NCBI RefSeq assembly: GCF_000152805.1
Contig: NZ_CH902579.1
Location: forward strand, 75,442-139,441
Length of the DNA: 64,000 nt
Origin: Maritimibacter alkaliphilus HTCC2654
GTDB taxonomy: Bacteria; Pseudomonadota; Alphaproteobacteria; Rhodobacterales; Rhodobacteraceae
Reading direction: 5' to 3'
Part shown: positions 43,342 through 49,648 of the stretch, piece by piece
How the letters are laid out: the number at the start of each line of letters is the position of its first letter
Position numbering within the stretch: position 1 is the stretch's first letter
Program-made: the position numbers and the translations under genes
Notes under the pieces: model-generated
Databases searched by the model: none
The model's input: the letters and a program-made list of their open reading frames with translations, nothing else
Told to the model about the DNA's origin: nothing

Positions 43342-44693
43342 GCTTCACCCTCGCCGTCATCTTCATAGAACTCGTCCATCCATGTATTGGCATAACCGCG
43401 TTCGAAGCCCGGCCAGAGTCGCGATACTATGGCGTCGTTAACCGCATCGGCATTCGTGATGAACCGGTTGATCCCCTTGCGTTTTCCCGGCGTGTCCGGC
43501 TCATATTCGTATACGGATTGATAGACGTCCGACGCATTCGAGATTGCGTCGGAACGCAGATAAAACACCGGCAGAATTTCCGTGGGGCAGTGTTCCAGCA
43601 GGTTTCCGATGTGGTTTAGATCCTGCGCATTGGATCGTTGGACGATCGTCGGCAACAGCATGTTGGCACCAGTTCCTATTTCGATCCGTTCATGGGCCAG
43701 AATATGCTGAAGCATCCCCAGCAGGCCGGTCACAAAGGTCGACAGCGTTGCGATGTCAAACCCCTTCATGGTTTGCGGGATGACCAGCGAAGTCGACGCA
43801 ATCACGTTATTCAGCTGGAAAAGTGTCAACGCAGGCTGATAGTCGATGATGATGACATCGAGGGTCTCGGTCAGCGCAGCGTTCAGTCGCTGCTGATCGA
43901 CCTTGCCCTCGACTACCAATTCGTTGGGCAGCGTTTTTGGCGGGTGGCCCGCTTTCCAGCGATCAAGGGCATCGCGCAGGTAGCGATAGAAGCTCTTTCC
44001 GGCGGGGGCCTCTCGCACAAGGCGCGCAATCTGGATCTCTCCCTCAGACGTTTCGCCATGTGCCGGCAGCAGACGCAGCCCCGGCCAGGAGGTCTTTAGA
44101 AAGAAGCTGTCGAGCGTCTGCGCATCGTGATCAGTGTATGGCGCATCTTCCGACTGGAAGAGGCCGGCAAAGTCCACCATGGAGGCGGTGTTTTCGTCGG
44201 GCATCTGGGGAAGACCTTCACCCCCGACAAAGTAGAGCGTTATCGTGCTTTGCGGGTCTGCATCCATGACACCAACGCGCATGCCGTAATGCAAGCTGAG
44301 ATACTGCGCAAAATGCGCGGCGCTCAGGCTCTTAGCCGTGCCCCCTTTCTGGCTGGCAAACGAGATGACGGGTAAGGGGGCGTCGGGTTTGCGCCAGGCT
44401 AGGTAGTCGTAGGGCCGCTTTGCCGAGGCCGCCAGAAGGGCCCGCATGTGCATCAATTCGGAAAGCGTGAAAACACGCTCTCTTCCAACATATTCGCCCG
44501 CGGGAAAGTCGTCGCTCGAATTGGCGAACTTGGTTAGATACTGAATACTGACGTTCATAAACCTTGCGCACTGGCGCATTGACCACGTGCGCTTGATGCG
44601 CTGACGCAAGGTGAGTTCCTTGTTCACTGCCACCATCGTGCGCTCAAGCCCACGTGACAGGTCCGTCAAAAACTGTTCTAGACTACCGCTCAT
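43338..44693 (-). CDS. repA: RepA, ParA-family partition ATPase
   Basis: 451 aa. An N-terminal DNA-binding region (about 30-90, winged-helix text WSMRQCARFMNVSIQYLTKFANSSDDFP) is followed by the ParA ATPase: deviant Walker A KGGTAKS (116-122), VGVMDADPQSTITLYFVG (Walker A'), and DVIIIDYQPALTLFQLNNVI (Walker B). The C-terminal half has LLPTIVQRSNAQDLNHIGNLL. RepA segregates the plasmid with RepB and represses the repABC promoter. It is the first gene of the operon; the large palindrome at 44831-44860 lies 138 bases upstream. Confidence 0.92.
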   Translation of the reverse strand: MSGSLEQFLTDLSRGLERTMVAVNKELTLRQRIKRTWSMRQCARFMNVSIQYLTKFANSSDDFPAGEYVGRERVFTLSELMHMRALLAASAKRPYDYLAWRKPDAPLPVISFASQKGGTAKSLSAAHFAQYLSLHYGMRVGVMDADPQSTITLYFVGGEGLPQMPDENTASMVDFAGLFQSEDAPYTDHDAQTLDSFFLKTSWPGLRLLPAHGETSEGEIQIARLVREAPAGKSFYRYLRDALDRWKAGHPPKTLPNELVVEGKVDQQRLNAALTETLDVIIIDYQPALTLFQLNNVIASTSLVIPQTMKGFDIATLSTFVTGLLGMLQHILAHERIEIGTGANMLLPTIVQRSNAQDLNHIGNLLEHCPTEILPVFYLRSDAISNASDVYQSVYEYEPDTPGKRKGINRFITNADAVNDAIVSRLWPGFERGYANTWMDEFYEDDGEGEA

Positions 44694-44830
44694 TCCTAAG
44701 CCCTGACTTCGGTTGGGTCCGAGTTCGACTCGATTCTGCTTCTATGGTAGCACGGTTTTGGAGGAAAAATAAAGATACCACGCGCCTATGAGTTTCAGGC
44801 GCTTATTTAGAAGCTCCACCACCCCTAAAA

Positions 44831-44860
44831 CTCCAATCTTGAACGCGTTCAAGATTGGAG
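44831..44860. promoter_or_regulatory. parS: 30-bp perfect palindrome upstream of repA (candidate parS)
   Basis: Half-site CTCCAATCTTGAACG followed by its exact complement. The central 18 bases are identical to the palindrome inside repB. It is probably the main RepB-binding centromere site; the longer arms could also form a transcription terminator hairpin facing repA from upstream. Confidence 0.65.
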
Positions 44861-44868
44861 TCTTGATG

Positions 44869-44895
44869 GGCCGGTCGGTGGAGAACCGACCGGCC
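44869..44895 (-). terminator. hairpin downstream of the second DUF736 gene
   Basis: GGCCGGTCGGT, 5-base loop, ACCGACCGGCC: an 11-bp perfect stem 7 bases past the DUF736 stop. No T run follows, but it takes the position of the terminator of the first DUF736 copy with a quite different sequence. Confidence 0.55.
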
Positions 44896-44902
44896 TTAGC
44901 CG

Positions 44903-45241
44903 TCACGCGGCGTCTTTGGGACCCCAGGGGATGACGGCCTGCAGGGACAGATCGTCCTGGTTCGCGGCCTTGCCGAGGTTGGCGTTGAAGCCGTGGTCGC
45001 GGATGGTCAGCGTGTAGTAGTCAGCGCCGGTCTCCTTGTTCTGCTTCTTCCAGATGCCGCCGCACTCGACCAACTTGCCGCGCGGGGAGCGGCCGAGGAC
45101 GCGGTGCGTGGGGGCCATCGGGTTCGAGCTCGCGACGGGTTCGACCGTGATGTCGAGGTCGAAGGTCAGGGTCGAGATGGAGCCGACGCCCTTGGCGGTT
45201 TCGATGTCGGCGCTGGTGAATTTGATGCAGTTCGTGGTCAT
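44903..45241 (-). CDS. DUF736 family protein, copy 2
   Basis: 112 aa, identical to the 27357-27695 product except Ser39 for Ala. The ATG and the GGAGAAGAG ribosome site are also the same. It lies upstream of repA on the same strand, with the parS palindrome and a hairpin between. Its leader carries the best copy of the structured RNA element (45311-45393). Most differences between the two genes are synonymous, so both copies seem to be under selection or diverged recently. Confidence 0.85.
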   Translation of the reverse strand: MTTNCIKFTSADIETAKGVGSISTLTFDLDITVEPVASSNPMAPTHRVLGRSPRGKLVECGGIWKKQNKETGADYYTLTIRDHGFNANLGKAANQDDLSLQAVIPWGPKDAA

Positions 45242-45310
45242 TGCTCTTCTCCTTGTTTGCGTTGCAATGATGGTCACCTTGCAGCTGGCCAAGGCCCGGC
45301 CACACCGAAG

Positions 45311-45393
45311 GCGGAGCGCAGCGGAGAGGGGCAGGCGCCGGTCTTTTTGGTCCGCGCGGAATGACCCGCAGGGTCAGGGGAAAAAGATCGGCG
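45311..45393 (-). ncRNA. structured leader element, copy 2 (candidate RNA motif)
   Basis: Outer stem 45336-45348 with 45381-45393 (13 bp, one G-U). Inner hairpin TGACCC-GCA-GGGTCA (45362-45376), perfect. The internal loop on the RNA strand has CCCC on one side and TTCCGCGCGGA on the other. The conserved tail (45311-45326) lies 3' of the stem on the RNA strand. It starts about 70 bases upstream of DUF736 copy 2. Confidence 0.6.
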
Positions 45394-45467
45394 ACAACCT
45401 TTGTGGACGGGACGACAGCTGCGACCAGCATGTCATGCAACTCAGACAAAGGGAGAAGTGCGGTGGC

Positions 45468-45796
45468 CATGAAGGAAAGTAGGGGAACAGACGAGAGAGA
45501 TGCCGCAAGGAGTAGGGATTGTCTTCTCGTCCATCCAAACTTCAAGACTCTTCGAAGACCAAAGCCGTCAGATCACAAATCGATGGCAACGGCAGAGCAT
45601 TCGCCCATCCTTCCGTGGCATCACAGGGGCGTTTGCGTTCGCATTCGGAGATGCAGGCGTCCAGATACCATCGAGTTGCCAGACACTCATCCGCTCTGGT
45701 GCCCGACTAATGGCCAGACCTGGCTCTGAGATTCTTCGCGTGTCGCTGTTATCCTCAGACCAATGGAAGTGTCCTGAGCCAGAGATAAAAACGAGG
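45468..45796. other. gap with one unassigned frame
   Basis: No recognised gene. A 100-codon frame at 45500-45802 (plus; MPQGVGIVFSSIQTSRLFED..., GITGAFAFAFGDAGVQIPSS) is moderately protein-like but has no motif and overlaps the end of the AAA gene; I would not annotate it without homologues. Confidence 0.3.
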
Positions 45797-46960
45797 TCAT
45801 AGCGCGCTCAACAACTCGATTGCATGTGCCAGTGGTAACGCTCGAATGTCCTTCGCGACGGGGACCTCATGCTCACCGGCATAGACCAGGAGCTTTCGGT
45901 TGGCTCCAATGTCCTCGGCCCCTGTGTGAAATCCTCTCGAAACCTTTGGTGCAGTCGTCCGTTTGATCTCAACAGCCCAGATGTCGCCGCTTGGCAAACG
46001 CAAAACCAAGTCGAGTTCAGCACCGGCCGAAGTGCGATAGAAGAAAGGTTCGGTGCCTAAAGGGGCGGCAGCAAGAAGCGCCTCGATACAGAACCCCTCC
46101 CAACTGCCACCGACGACCGGGTGCCCGAGCAAGCCTTCTGTCGTGCCGATGCCCAACAGCGCATGCACGATGCCGCTGTCTCTCACATAGACCTTTGGCG
46201 ATTTCACCAGACGCTTGCCGACATTCTCGTGCCAGGGCTGCAGGCGTCTCACCAGCATGAGATCGACGAGCAGATCGAGGTAGCGCCCAACGGTCTGGCC
46301 GGACACGCCCAATCCCTCGGCAAGGGCCGCGGCGTTCAGAAGGCCGCCCTGGACATGCGCAAGCATCGTCCAGAACCGCCGCAAGGTCGCTGCCGGAATC
46401 CGAGGTCCGAGGGCAGGGATGTCTCGCTCCAGATAGGTGCGCAGGAAATCCAGACGCCAGTCCATACTTGCCCGATCGCTCGCGGCCTGAAAGCTGTCGG
46501 GAAAGCCGCCGCGCAGCCAGAGCAAGTTCAACTGATCGGCCCCCACCTCGTCAGGCTGCAAGGGGGGCATTTCAACATATCGAACACGACCGGCGAGGGA
46601 TTCCGCCGTTTGGTGCAAGAGGATATTGGAAGCCGATCCCAATAGCAGGAACTGTCCCGTCCGAAACCCGGCCCGCCGACGCTGATCGATCTGGCCGCGC
46701 AAGGTTCTGAAGAGGTCAGGCATCTGCTGCACCTCGTCGAGGATGACGAGTTTGCCCGCCTGTTCGTCCAGATAGAGATCTGGTTCAGTCAGGATTTGCC
46801 TGTCCGCCTCACGCTCAAGGTCGAGATAGACAGATGGGCGCTCTGATGCGATGTCGAGTGCAAGTGTTGTCTTTCCGACCTGTCGGGGGCCGAGAAGGAC
46901 CACAGCCGCTTGGCTCTCCAAGGAAGACTGAACGAATTGTTGGGTCTTGCGTTTGTACAT
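45797..46960 (-). CDS. AAA_14/DUF4143 family ATPase
   Basis: 387 aa from ATG 46960 (MYKRKTQQ); a TTG three codons earlier is the longer choice. Walker A GPRQVGKTTL lies near residue 25, Walker B KLVILDEVQQMPDLF near 70, and sensor GSASNILLHQTAESLAGRV near 110. The C-terminal DUF4143 part has FLRTYLERDIPAL, LLVDLMLVRRLQPW and an HJR/PD-(D/E)XK-like segment (AGAELDLVLRLPSGDIWAVEIKRTTAPKVSRGF): D in ELDLVL and E-I-K. So it is an ATPase fused to a nuclease-like domain. Role unknown. A divergent HTH gene and an inverted repeat lie directly upstream. Confidence 0.85.
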   Translation of the reverse strand: MYKRKTQQFVQSSLESQAAVVLLGPRQVGKTTLALDIASERPSVYLDLEREADRQILTEPDLYLDEQAGKLVILDEVQQMPDLFRTLRGQIDQRRRAGFRTGQFLLLGSASNILLHQTAESLAGRVRYVEMPPLQPDEVGADQLNLLWLRGGFPDSFQAASDRASMDWRLDFLRTYLERDIPALGPRIPAATLRRFWTMLAHVQGGLLNAAALAEGLGVSGQTVGRYLDLLVDLMLVRRLQPWHENVGKRLVKSPKVYVRDSGIVHALLGIGTTEGLLGHPVVGGSWEGFCIEALLAAAPLGTEPFFYRTSAGAELDLVLRLPSGDIWAVEIKRTTAPKVSRGFHTGAEDIGANRKLLVYAGEHEVPVAKDIRALPLAHAIELLSAL

Positions 46961-46999
46961 ACCTTGCAATTACTCCACGATACGGAAGATTTGCAAGGT
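46961..46999. promoter_or_regulatory. inverted repeat at the start of the AAA_14/DUF4143 gene
   Basis: ACCTTGCAA (46961-46969) and TTGCAAGGT (46991-46999), perfect 9-bp arms, 21 bases apart. It covers the leader of the minus-strand ATPase gene and faces the divergent XRE-type gene at 47090. Likely operator, perhaps for that regulator. Confidence 0.5.
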
Positions 47000-47089
47000 T
47001 AATCTTACCTACGGCCATAGCTAGTTGCTCAAGCCGAAGTATCTTACTGCCCCAGCAAAACAGCCGTGGCCAAGGAGCATCGACGCAAA

Positions 47090-47383
47090 ATGAGTGCATT
47101 CAAATCTGTATCCAAGGGCCTCGAAGAGGCTCTGGCCTTCGCGAATGGCGATTTGGCCGACGCCAAAGTGCATGAAGTGTCCGTGGCGGAGGTCGATGTC
47201 GCCGAAGTCCGGCAACGGACGGGCCTGTCCCAGGCCGAGTTCGCCAAGAGCATTGGCGTCGCGAAAGGTACGCTCCTGAACTGGGAACACGGGCGCCGGC
47301 ACCCGACAGGCCCAGCACAGGTTCTGCTGGCATTGATCGCCAAGAAGCCTTCCGTCGTACAGGACCTCTTGCGCGGGGCGTGA
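47090..47383 (+). CDS. XRE-family helix-turn-helix protein (HigA/NadS-like antitoxin without visible toxin)
   Basis: 97 aa from ATG 47090 (MSAFKSVSKGLEEALAFANG); the frame is open to 47066. The second half is an HTH (VRQRTGLSQAEFAKSIGVAKGTLLNWEHGRRHPTGPAQVLLALI, about residues 41-84). Such proteins are usually the antitoxin half of RelE/HigB pairs, with the toxin gene upstream. Here the upstream 90 bases hold no complete toxin, and the ATPase gene is divergent. So it may be an orphan antitoxin or the regulator of the ATPase. Its end faces the DUF2493 gene, 9 bases away, convergent. Confidence 0.75.
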   Translation: MSAFKSVSKGLEEALAFANGDLADAKVHEVSVAEVDVAEVRQRTGLSQAEFAKSIGVAKGTLLNWEHGRRHPTGPAQVLLALIAKKPSVVQDLLRGA

Positions 47384-47391
47384 ACCGGGGC

Positions 47392-48303
47392 CTAAGCCCC
47401 GATCCTCTTGATGCGGATTCCGAGCTTGCGGGCCTTGTCGACGATGTTCTCGGTGATGCCCGAACCGGGCGTGGCAATCAGACCCTGTGGCATGGTTTCG
47501 AGCATCTTGTCGTTGCGCTTGAAGGGGGCGGCCTTGCCGTGGCTCTTCCAGTCGGGCTTGAAGACCACTTGGGTAACGCCACGGGTATCTGCCCAGCGGG
47601 CCGCGATCATCTCGGCACCTTTGGGCGTACCGCCGTGCAGCAGCACCATGTCGGGATATTTCGTATGGGTGGCATCGAGGACGGACCAGATCAGATCGTA
47701 GGCGTGATAATCCCCGCCCGAGAAAGCGATCCGCGTGCCTTCGGGGCAGTGCACCTCGGTCTCTTTGCGGCGCTTGGCCGAGAGATAGGCCCGGCTGTCC
47801 ACCACGGCGGAAGTCAGGCCGCGATGCGAGACCTTGGAACCGGTGCGGGGCAGCCAAGGAGACCCGGTGGCGGCCGAGAAGTGGTCCACGGCCAGATCGC
47901 GCATCTGTTCGAAGGCGTCGCGATGGTCCCAGAGCTTAAGCCCGATCAACTGGAGGCGTTCCAGTTCAACCGAAGCGACCTCGGAACCGTCCTGGATGGC
48001 CAAACTTTCCCGGACCTCGAATTCGTTATCGTCGAGAAGCTTCTGGATATGGGCAAGCCGGCGATGGAAGATCGAGGTGAGGGACCAGAGCATCTCTTCG
48101 AGATTGTCTTCCAACTGGCTGCCGGTGAGGAGGCCGATAGTGGTGTCGAAAAGTGTCGCCATGGCGAGCTCGACCTCGTCAGGCTGGGGCAGGGGGCGAT
48201 GATCGGTCTCGCCGGGTCCTGGTGTTGCGCCATGAAGTGCGAGGTGGTCGAGGATGGCGGAGGTTACGCCGGTTTCCTCGGGGATGTCTGTCTGATGGGG
48301 CAT
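47392..48303 (-). CDS. DUF2493 (SLOG-like) domain protein
   Basis: 303 aa. The N-terminal half (about 1-180) is helical and plasmid-specific. The C-terminal 120 residues hold the DUF2493 domain: TRIAFSGGDYHAYDLIWSVLDATH, VLLHGGTPKGAEMIAARWAD, RNDKMLETMPQGLIATPGSGITENIVDKARKLGI. This Rossmann-like fold of the YspA/SLOG type is thought to bind nucleotide-derived ligands. Such proteins recur in alphaproteobacterial plasmid backbones, and the role is unknown. The structured element 48387-48467 lies in its leader, as for the DUF736 genes. Confidence 0.8.
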   Translation of the reverse strand: MPHQTDIPEETGVTSAILDHLALHGATPGPGETDHRPLPQPDEVELAMATLFDTTIGLLTGSQLEDNLEEMLWSLTSIFHRRLAHIQKLLDDNEFEVRESLAIQDGSEVASVELERLQLIGLKLWDHRDAFEQMRDLAVDHFSAATGSPWLPRTGSKVSHRGLTSAVVDSRAYLSAKRRKETEVHCPEGTRIAFSGGDYHAYDLIWSVLDATHTKYPDMVLLHGGTPKGAEMIAARWADTRGVTQVVFKPDWKSHGKAAPFKRNDKMLETMPQGLIATPGSGITENIVDKARKLGIRIKRIGA

Positions 48304-48386
48304 TGTCTGGTTCCTCTGATTGATCTGACCCGATTTGGATGGGGCGATAACAGGACCGGCGGCGACCGGGCCGCATCCGTCAGGAT

Positions 48387-48467
48387 CGGAGCGCAGCGGA
48401 GAATGCGCCCAGGGCCGGAAAATTGCTCCCGCGAGGAATGAGCCGAAGGCTCAGGGGAATTTTCTGG
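48387..48467 (-). ncRNA. structured leader element, copy 3 (candidate RNA motif)
   Basis: Outer stem CCGGAAAATT (48415-48424) with AATTTTCTGG (48458-48467), one G-U. Inner hairpin TGAGCC-GAA-GGCTCA (48439-48453), perfect but different in sequence from copy 2, keeping pairing. The tail CGGAGCGCAGCGGAG (48387-48401) is almost identical to the DUF736 leaders. About 84 bases upstream of the DUF2493 start. Confidence 0.6.
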
Positions 48468-48601
48468 TGCGGGGCGCATTGCTGTCCGGGCGAGGAGCAC
48501 TCTGCTCCGACCCGCCGGTCCATCGCTCCTCTTTTCCAAACGGGTTCAGATCGAACCCGCGGAACCTTTGCCCTGTCGGACGTCACTTATGGGGCTGGCG
48601 C

Positions 48602-49648
48602 TCACCCGTCCTCGATCTCCAGACCTTGTACTTTCATGGCCTCAAGCAACGACCGGCGCAGCGCATCTTTGCCAAATGCCCGCAGATCGTCGTTGAAATC
48701 GCCCATGTTTGGCACGAGACCACCACAGGCAATACCAAGCGATTCCAGTTGGTTACGCAGTCTCAGTGATGCGGTTCGTCCCGCTTCGTCATTGTCCCGC
48801 GCGATCCAGATACGCTTGATCCCCGGCGGCGGGATGAAGAGGCCGAGATGGGTGGCAGTGAGACAGGAGGCGAGGTCAAACTCGGAGAGAGCCGTGCCGA
48901 CCGAGAGGGTGTTCTCGAGACCTTCACCGACGATGAGATCGCTGCGCGCCTTGCCGGACCAGAAGCGGATGGCATGGCCGTGCAGCTGTCCGAGGATCCG
49001 CTTCGGGCTCTCGATCTCGGCCAAACCGCCGGTGGACGGGTCGAGATAGAAGCGTGCGCAGCCGGTGATCTGGCCCCGATTGTCGGTGATCTTCGCGAGC
49101 AGGGCAGGGGCCCTTTGCGGCGGATCGGCGTCGTCCTCGCCCTGCCGCAGGAAAACCCGCGGGTGATAACGCAGCGCCGGACCCAGCCGTGTGATCCCGC
49201 GCCCCTGCAGATAGGTGGCAGCCAAGGTGCCGAGAACCGGCTTGCCAGCGGCAAAGAGCTTCCGCGCCCGCGCAATGCGTTTGCTAGAGGCAGCATCGGG
49301 GCACTCAGCCCTTTGGGTGTCACAAGGTAAGGAAGGGCAGGGGGCCTCGCCGAGAAAGGACCGGGCCTCCCTCAGCGTTTCCTTGAGCGTGACCGAACCA
49401 AGCCGTTCATGCATCAGGTCAATCAGATCGCCATACTCACCGGTCGCGAAATCGGTCCAAGATCCGGCTTTGCGCCCACCCTGAGCTTGCAGCCGGATGG
49501 CGAGGCTCTGACCCTTTGCGCCCGAAGTGTCGCCAACCTGCCAATAGTTGCCCTGCTTGGACCCCTCGGGGAAATACTGGCGGCAGAAACTCTCGGCGCG
49601 GTCTGCAAGATCAGCCGAGAGGTCTGCGATGCTGCGCCGCGCGCTCAT
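48602..49648 (-). CDS. Toprim-domain primase-like protein
   Basis: 348 aa from ATG 49648 (MSARRSIADLSADLADRAESFC), whose codons overlap the end of the large helicase gene (ATGA). The N-terminal part (about 20-90) includes NYWQVGDTSGAKGQSLAIRL and GSWTDFATGEYGDLIDLM, as in phage/plasmid primase-like proteins. The Toprim domain follows: DLIVGEGLENTLSV (Glu), KRIWIARDNDEAGRTAS (DxD-like DND). These catalyse primer synthesis or related nucleotidyl transfer. Translational coupling to the helicase gene suggests joint action on incoming single-stranded DNA during conjugation. Confidence 0.8.
   Translation of the reverse strand: MSARRSIADLSADLADRAESFCRQYFPEGSKQGNYWQVGDTSGAKGQSLAIRLQAQGGRKAGSWTDFATGEYGDLIDLMHERLGSVTLKETLREARSFLGEAPCPSLPCDTQRAECPDAASSKRIARARKLFAAGKPVLGTLAATYLQGRGITRLGPALRYHPRVFLRQGEDDADPPQRAPALLAKITDNRGQITGCARFYLDPSTGGLAEIESPKRILGQLHGHAIRFWSGKARSDLIVGEGLENTLSVGTALSEFDLASCLTATHLGLFIPPPGIKRIWIARDNDEAGRTASLRLRNQLESLGIACGGLVPNMGDFNDDLRAFGKDALRRSLLEAMKVQGLEIEDG

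Larger units (their letters stand above)
44903..45467. repeat. long direct repeat, copy 2 (DUF736 gene plus leader)
   Basis: Partner of 27357-27922, same orientation. Similarity starts at the DUF736 stop side and ends at GTGCGGTGGCC near 45456-45467, beyond which the two flanks are unrelated. Confidence 0.85.

Noticed and set aside
45500..45802. 100-codon plus-strand frame between DUF736 and the ATPase gene
   Set aside because: Moderately protein-like but no motif, no good ribosome site and overlap with the ATPase end; not strong enough to annotate.
46970..47089. Missing HigB/RelE toxin upstream of the antitoxin-like gene
   Set aside because: The 120 bases are too short for a toxin and no frame there gives RelE-like text.
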